Shown here piece after piece: positions 46,316 through 50,165 of a DNA stretch of 50,165 nt. The stretch is from Ophiocordyceps camponoti-saundersi (nom. inval.) (taxonomy: Eukaryota > Ascomycota > Sordariomycetes > Hypocreales > Ophiocordycipitaceae). The notes under the pieces were generated by a model, which did no database searches, was not told where the DNA came from, and worked only from the letters and a program-made list of their open reading frames with translations. A program made the translations under genes and the position numbers. The stretch spans positions 41,608 to 91,772 of the forward strand of contig PDHQ01000129.1 of assembly GCA_003339415.1 (NCBI GenBank). Reading direction: 5' to 3'. The first letter of the stretch is position 1. The number at the start of each line of letters is the position of its first letter.

Positions 46316-47830
46316 TTATAATAGAAGATACTAATAAAGCTTATTACCGTATATAATATAGCTATATATCTTAACGTATATAAATTAAAGATAACGGTTA
46401 CGTAAAGGAGTATATAGATATTATAAGTATTTACTATAAAGTAAACTTAACTATATAGTTTTTATTCTATAGCTAAAGTATATTTATAACTATTATTAAA
46501 ATATATAGCTTTTAAGCTAGTAATAAAAGAATTTTATACTATTACTTAGAAATAATAATTATTACTATTTATATAAAAATATTATATTAATTATTAATAT
46601 ATTAACTATTAATATTTTTTTCGTTAATATTTTTATTATTAGTATATTCTTTTTATAGTTTATTAGTAAATATTTTATTAATATCTAGTTACTTATTATA
46701 AGCGACTAAGGTTATAAAATATTACGTAAACGCCGTAGTAATTAAGTCTTAGTTAGGACTTAGATCTTTAAGGGGTAAGCTAATTTTCTTCCTTTTATCG
46801 ATTTTTATAGCTTTAATAGTAAGCTTCTTTATACGGGTAATCTAAGCATAGGCTTTCGTCTTCTCTTTCTAGGAATCTTCTAATTTTTCTTAATCTATCT
46901 GCCGTTATTTTGCCCTTTTAGCATAGAAATTTCTCGGTATTATATTTTTTACTTTATAAACCTAGCGGGCTTTTCGTAATATTATAGGTAGGTATAATAG
47001 CTTACTTAATATAGAGCGTTATTTAAGCGAAAGAAAGATAAATTAGCGTTAGTTTTTTAGTATTTTTATAATAAGGGGAGGTATAGGAATAGAGGATATA
47101 TTAGGTAGCGAGTATATATAAGTTAGGGGGTAATATTATATATATATAGGTATTTATTATAGTAAGATATTTTATAAGAAAATATATTAGGGTCTACGCG
47201 TAAAATTATATTAGGGTAATAAAAATAAATATTATTTATTATTAAGATTATAATTATAATATAAGGATAATAATAAAGAGGCGAAATATAGAAGGGAGAA
47301 TAAAGGAATATACTAGAAGGAAAACGAAAGTAAAAGGGAATACGTAATAAAGTAAGGGTAATATAAAGTATTAAGATTACTATATAAAGTTTTATCTAGT
47401 TAGAATACGGGTTTATAACTAGCTCTTATATATATATATATAGTAATTAGAGAGAGAATTAATAATATTATAAGTAGGGAAGATTATAAGTTATACTATA
47501 ACTAGGGAAAACTATAAGTTATACTATAAGTAGGAAAAATTAAAATATAACTTATAAATTTATAATAGAATAAAAAGAGAGATAGGTAGTAAGGCGAGCG
47601 TATATAAGGTATACTAAGGAAGAGAGATAGCGATATTAAGAAGAAATAATAAGTATAAGAGTGCGTAGGTATAGATTGCAAAGGATACTTTTAAGGATTA
47701 TATTAATAGTAAACTAATAAACTATAGTTAAGGAGTTATTAGGTATTTTATAGCGACGGTAGTAAAGATCCCTAAAAGGGAAACCGTATTAGCCTTACGT
47801 AGGGAGCTATTAGAGGCTTATATAAAATTT
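46316..47830. other. Very AT-rich spacer
   Basis: Between LTR-like copies D and E. No frame, hairpin or integrase/RT motif recognised. A (TA)n run lies near 47430. If D and E bound one element, its interior is too decayed to identify or was non-coding. Confidence 0.45.
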
Positions 47831-47831
47831 A

Positions 47832-48345
47832 ATTAAATAGTCTCTTAACCTTTTTTTTTATTCTAAGAGATCTAAGTATTAGGATATAAAGGGCGGTTAA
47901 GAGAGGATAAGGACTATAACTAAGTATAAAGCGTAGATTAGTTTCCCTCGGGCTAAGAGAGAGGAAGGAATTAACGAAGAATTAGCCCTTAACCTTATCT
48001 TAATAGCTATTAAAAAAGTTATTAATTATAAGTTATATCTTAGAGAGGAGTTATAATAAAACTCTAGTAAATAGAATTATAGCTTTTTTTTTAAATATTA
48101 TACTTTTATATAATAAATTACTAATTAAAACTCTATTCTTAAAGTTTTAAATACTTTATTAAATAGTTCTCTTTTTTTTTTTTTTATTTCTTTTATTTTT
48201 ATATAGAAAATCGCCTTTCTATTATTTTCCCGATAGAGAATTTCAATCTAGCTTATCCCCTTATAGCTAAAGATCCCCCTTATACTAGTTAAAAACTATA
48301 GTTACTTAGGATTAGGAGTTACGGTTTTTCGTATATAGGTATTTA
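47832..48345 (+). repeat. LTR-like repeat family, copy E
   Basis: Starts at TTAAATAGTCTCTTAACC and carries GGGCGGTTAAGAGAGGATAA, GAGAGGAAGGAATTAACG, GCCCTTAACCTTATCTT, AACTCTAGTAAATAG, TTTTTATATAGAAAATCG and AAAAACTATAGTTACTTAGG. Nearly full length. The internal poly-T at about 48170-48185 is longer than in the other copies. Confidence 0.6.
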
Positions 48346-50165
48346 GCTATTTACTTACTTTATTATACTACTTTAATATACTATAAATAGCGAAGCTTAT
48401 TTAAGCTCCCTTTTAAAATAGCTATAATTATATAATAGAAAGTTCTTTTTAATCTTAATTTTCACTCCGGATTTGCGATATCTTCGTGCCTTTAGCTATT
48501 AAGTATATCTATTATAAGAAACGTCCTTTATAACTAATAAGATCCCGTTAACTAAAGAGCATATCTTAGTTATCTAGCCCGGATATTTTTCTTCTACTTA
48601 ATACCTATCTTAGATTTTATCTATTCGACGAAATACGTTCCTATAAATATTATATATATAATTAATAAGATACTTTCTACTAAGAGGATAATAGTTTCTA
48701 ACTATCCTTTACTAAAATAAAGTAATAGCTTTTAATTATTAAACTCCTTAACTTAAATATACCTACTAACGTTTAAATAGATATTATAATAACTTTATAA
48801 AACGCTTACTTTAAACTTAGGTATAAAGGAAGAATATATTAATAAGAGGCTATAATATCTAGCTACCGTAGCTCTATAAGCTATTACTAGTATATAACTA
48901 AAGCCTACTAAGGTATTACTAGTCGATATAAACCTATTATTACTAATAACTATTAACTACTATTTTATAAGAGATTACTAAGCTTAAATAAACAACTACT
49001 TTAGAAACGCTTAACTCTAGCGATAGTTAATTTAAAAATAATAAGGATATAATAATATATAAGTAATACGCTTACTTAAAAAAAAAACGTTAAGGCTATC
49101 GCCTAAGCTATAATATATTAATATTTATTAGTATTAACTAGGAGGGGAGATTTAAGAAAAATAATATTAAGATTACTTAGATCTAAATTTCCGATATAGT
49201 TAGAGATAGTTTTATAAAACCTTTTTAAGGATAATTATCTAGGGAGTTCGAAACCGAACTTATACTTAGAGGCAAAGTTATCTAACTCCTAATCGTTAAT
49301 ATATTTCTCTTTTATTATTATATTTTTTTTTTTTATTTTTACTTATATTTTATATTATTATTTATATAAGTATTATTTTTATATTTACTATATACTATTT
49401 TTCTTTTCTTTATATAAAGGAGAAGTTACCTTCTAAACTAATATTTTTTCTCCGCGTTTACTTAGGCTTACTAGGCTATAATTAAAGTAAAAGGGTACGG
49501 TATACCCCCTAGCTACTATATAGAGTGCTCGAGATACTCTAGCGAGAGGAGACTAACTTACTTATTCGGAGGCTCGGGGGAATACTTAAGTTCTATAATC
49601 TCTCTATCCTCCGTAATATTATTATTATTAGCGATTATATTAGCGAGCTATATTATTATTCTAGCTATTTCTATTAGATATTAGAAAGAATATTATCGCC
49701 CGAGGCTAGCTTATAAATAGCTTATATAAGCGCTATATTAGAAGCTAGGAAGCGATATATAATACTAAAATAGATATACTCTAGTTTTTAGATAGCTATA
49801 TTTTTAATAAGGCGTAGTATTCTAATTATTATAACTCTATATAACTAAAGCTCTAAAATATATATAGCTATATATAATTTAAATAGCTACTAGCTAAGTA
49901 AATATAGTAATTTTAGCTAGAAGAATAATATTTCTTATAGATAGCGTAAGTACCTATTATTCTAATATCTATAGAAGAAGAAAAATATATTATTTTAAGT
50001 TATATATAAAATCTATAAGCGAATACTTATATTAATATTAAAAGCGTTTATTATAGCTAATATTAGCGCGTATATAGTTAGAATCTTAAGGAGGCGATAA
50101 CGCCCTTCTAGTACGCTATAATCGAGGGTAGAAAAAAATTCTATATTTCTTTTCTTATAAAAGAA
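48346..50165. other. AT-rich sequence without recognised features
   Basis: RIP-altered sequence to the window end. T runs occur at about 49324-49335. The island near 49500-49620 is GC-richer (AGGCTCGGGGGAATACTT) but has no identifiable frame. No repeat shared with the rest of the window was found. Confidence 0.5.

Larger units (their letters stand above)
1..50165. other. RIP-mutated AT-rich fungal compartment
   Basis: The whole window is depleted of CpA and TpG and enriched in TpA, while CpG remains common. By hand I count 3 CpA plus TpG sites in positions 1-600. That pattern matches repeat-induced point mutation, known from filamentous ascomycetes, which converts C to T at CpA on either strand of duplicated DNA. 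It explains why ATG is rare and why TAA and TAG interrupt every former gene. Recognisable contents are Ty1/copia fragments and repeat families, which are typical RIP targets. CpG retention argues against long-term deamination of CpG methylation as the main cause. The species cannot be named from this sequence. Confidence 0.9.

Overview
This window looks like 50 kb of a heavily mutated, AT-rich, repeat-filled compartment of a filamentous ascomycete genome. The main evidence is dinucleotide content. CpA and its complement TpG are almost gone: in positions 1-600 I count only 3 in total, where tens would be expected. TpA is correspondingly inflated, while CpG is well kept. This is the signature of repeat-induced point mutation (RIP, C-to-T at CpA). 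It destroys ATG and turns CAA/CAG into TAA/TAG, so there are almost no open reading frames. I see no intact gene. Decayed coding sequence shows as long frames interrupted only by TAA/TAG. Because such stops can be former Gln codons, I treat these frames as evidence only where homology, paralogue comparison or unusually few stops supports them.

Layout. 1-4.1 kb: a decayed unidentified + strand gene with a Gly/Arg-rich end. 4.1-6.85 kb: two copies of an LTR-like repeat and a minus-strand Ty1/copia integrase remnant. 7.9-11.05 kb: an unusual repeat field built around an 18-bp motif (CTACTACGCTAATAATCC) with more than 20 copies, duplicated 100-170-bp units and small perfect hairpins. 11.3-12.75 kb: a 26-bp tandem repeat, then a gag-like frame with an Asn-Lys-Gly repeat and a possible zinc knuckle. 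14.4-14.7 kb: a large imperfect palindrome. 15.0-15.9 kb: a gag remnant of the fungal copia type. 17 kb: an Asn/Asp-rich minus-strand segment. 20.6-23.8 kb and about 25.4-29.1 kb: long decayed + strand and minus-strand frames facing each other; the two minus-strand members look related. 30.2-32.9 kb: more unidentified + strand coding remnants. 33.5-34.2 kb: a clear copia reverse transcriptase/RNase H remnant. 34.4-41.3 kb: four copies of an undescribed about 1.1-kb unit, one inverted, with 1.4-1.5-kb inverted arms around one of them. 41.5-42.5 kb: a decayed acidic/basic protein. 45.0-48.4 kb: three more copies of the LTR-like repeat. The rest is featureless AT-rich sequence.

Nothing here is likely to act as a functioning pathway. 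It is a graveyard of transposons and duplicated genes. The best leads are the four-copy gene family, the two paired convergent remnants, the 18-bp motif field, the palindrome, long G homopolymers on the + strand, and the finding that surviving CpA sites are mostly in GpCpA context.
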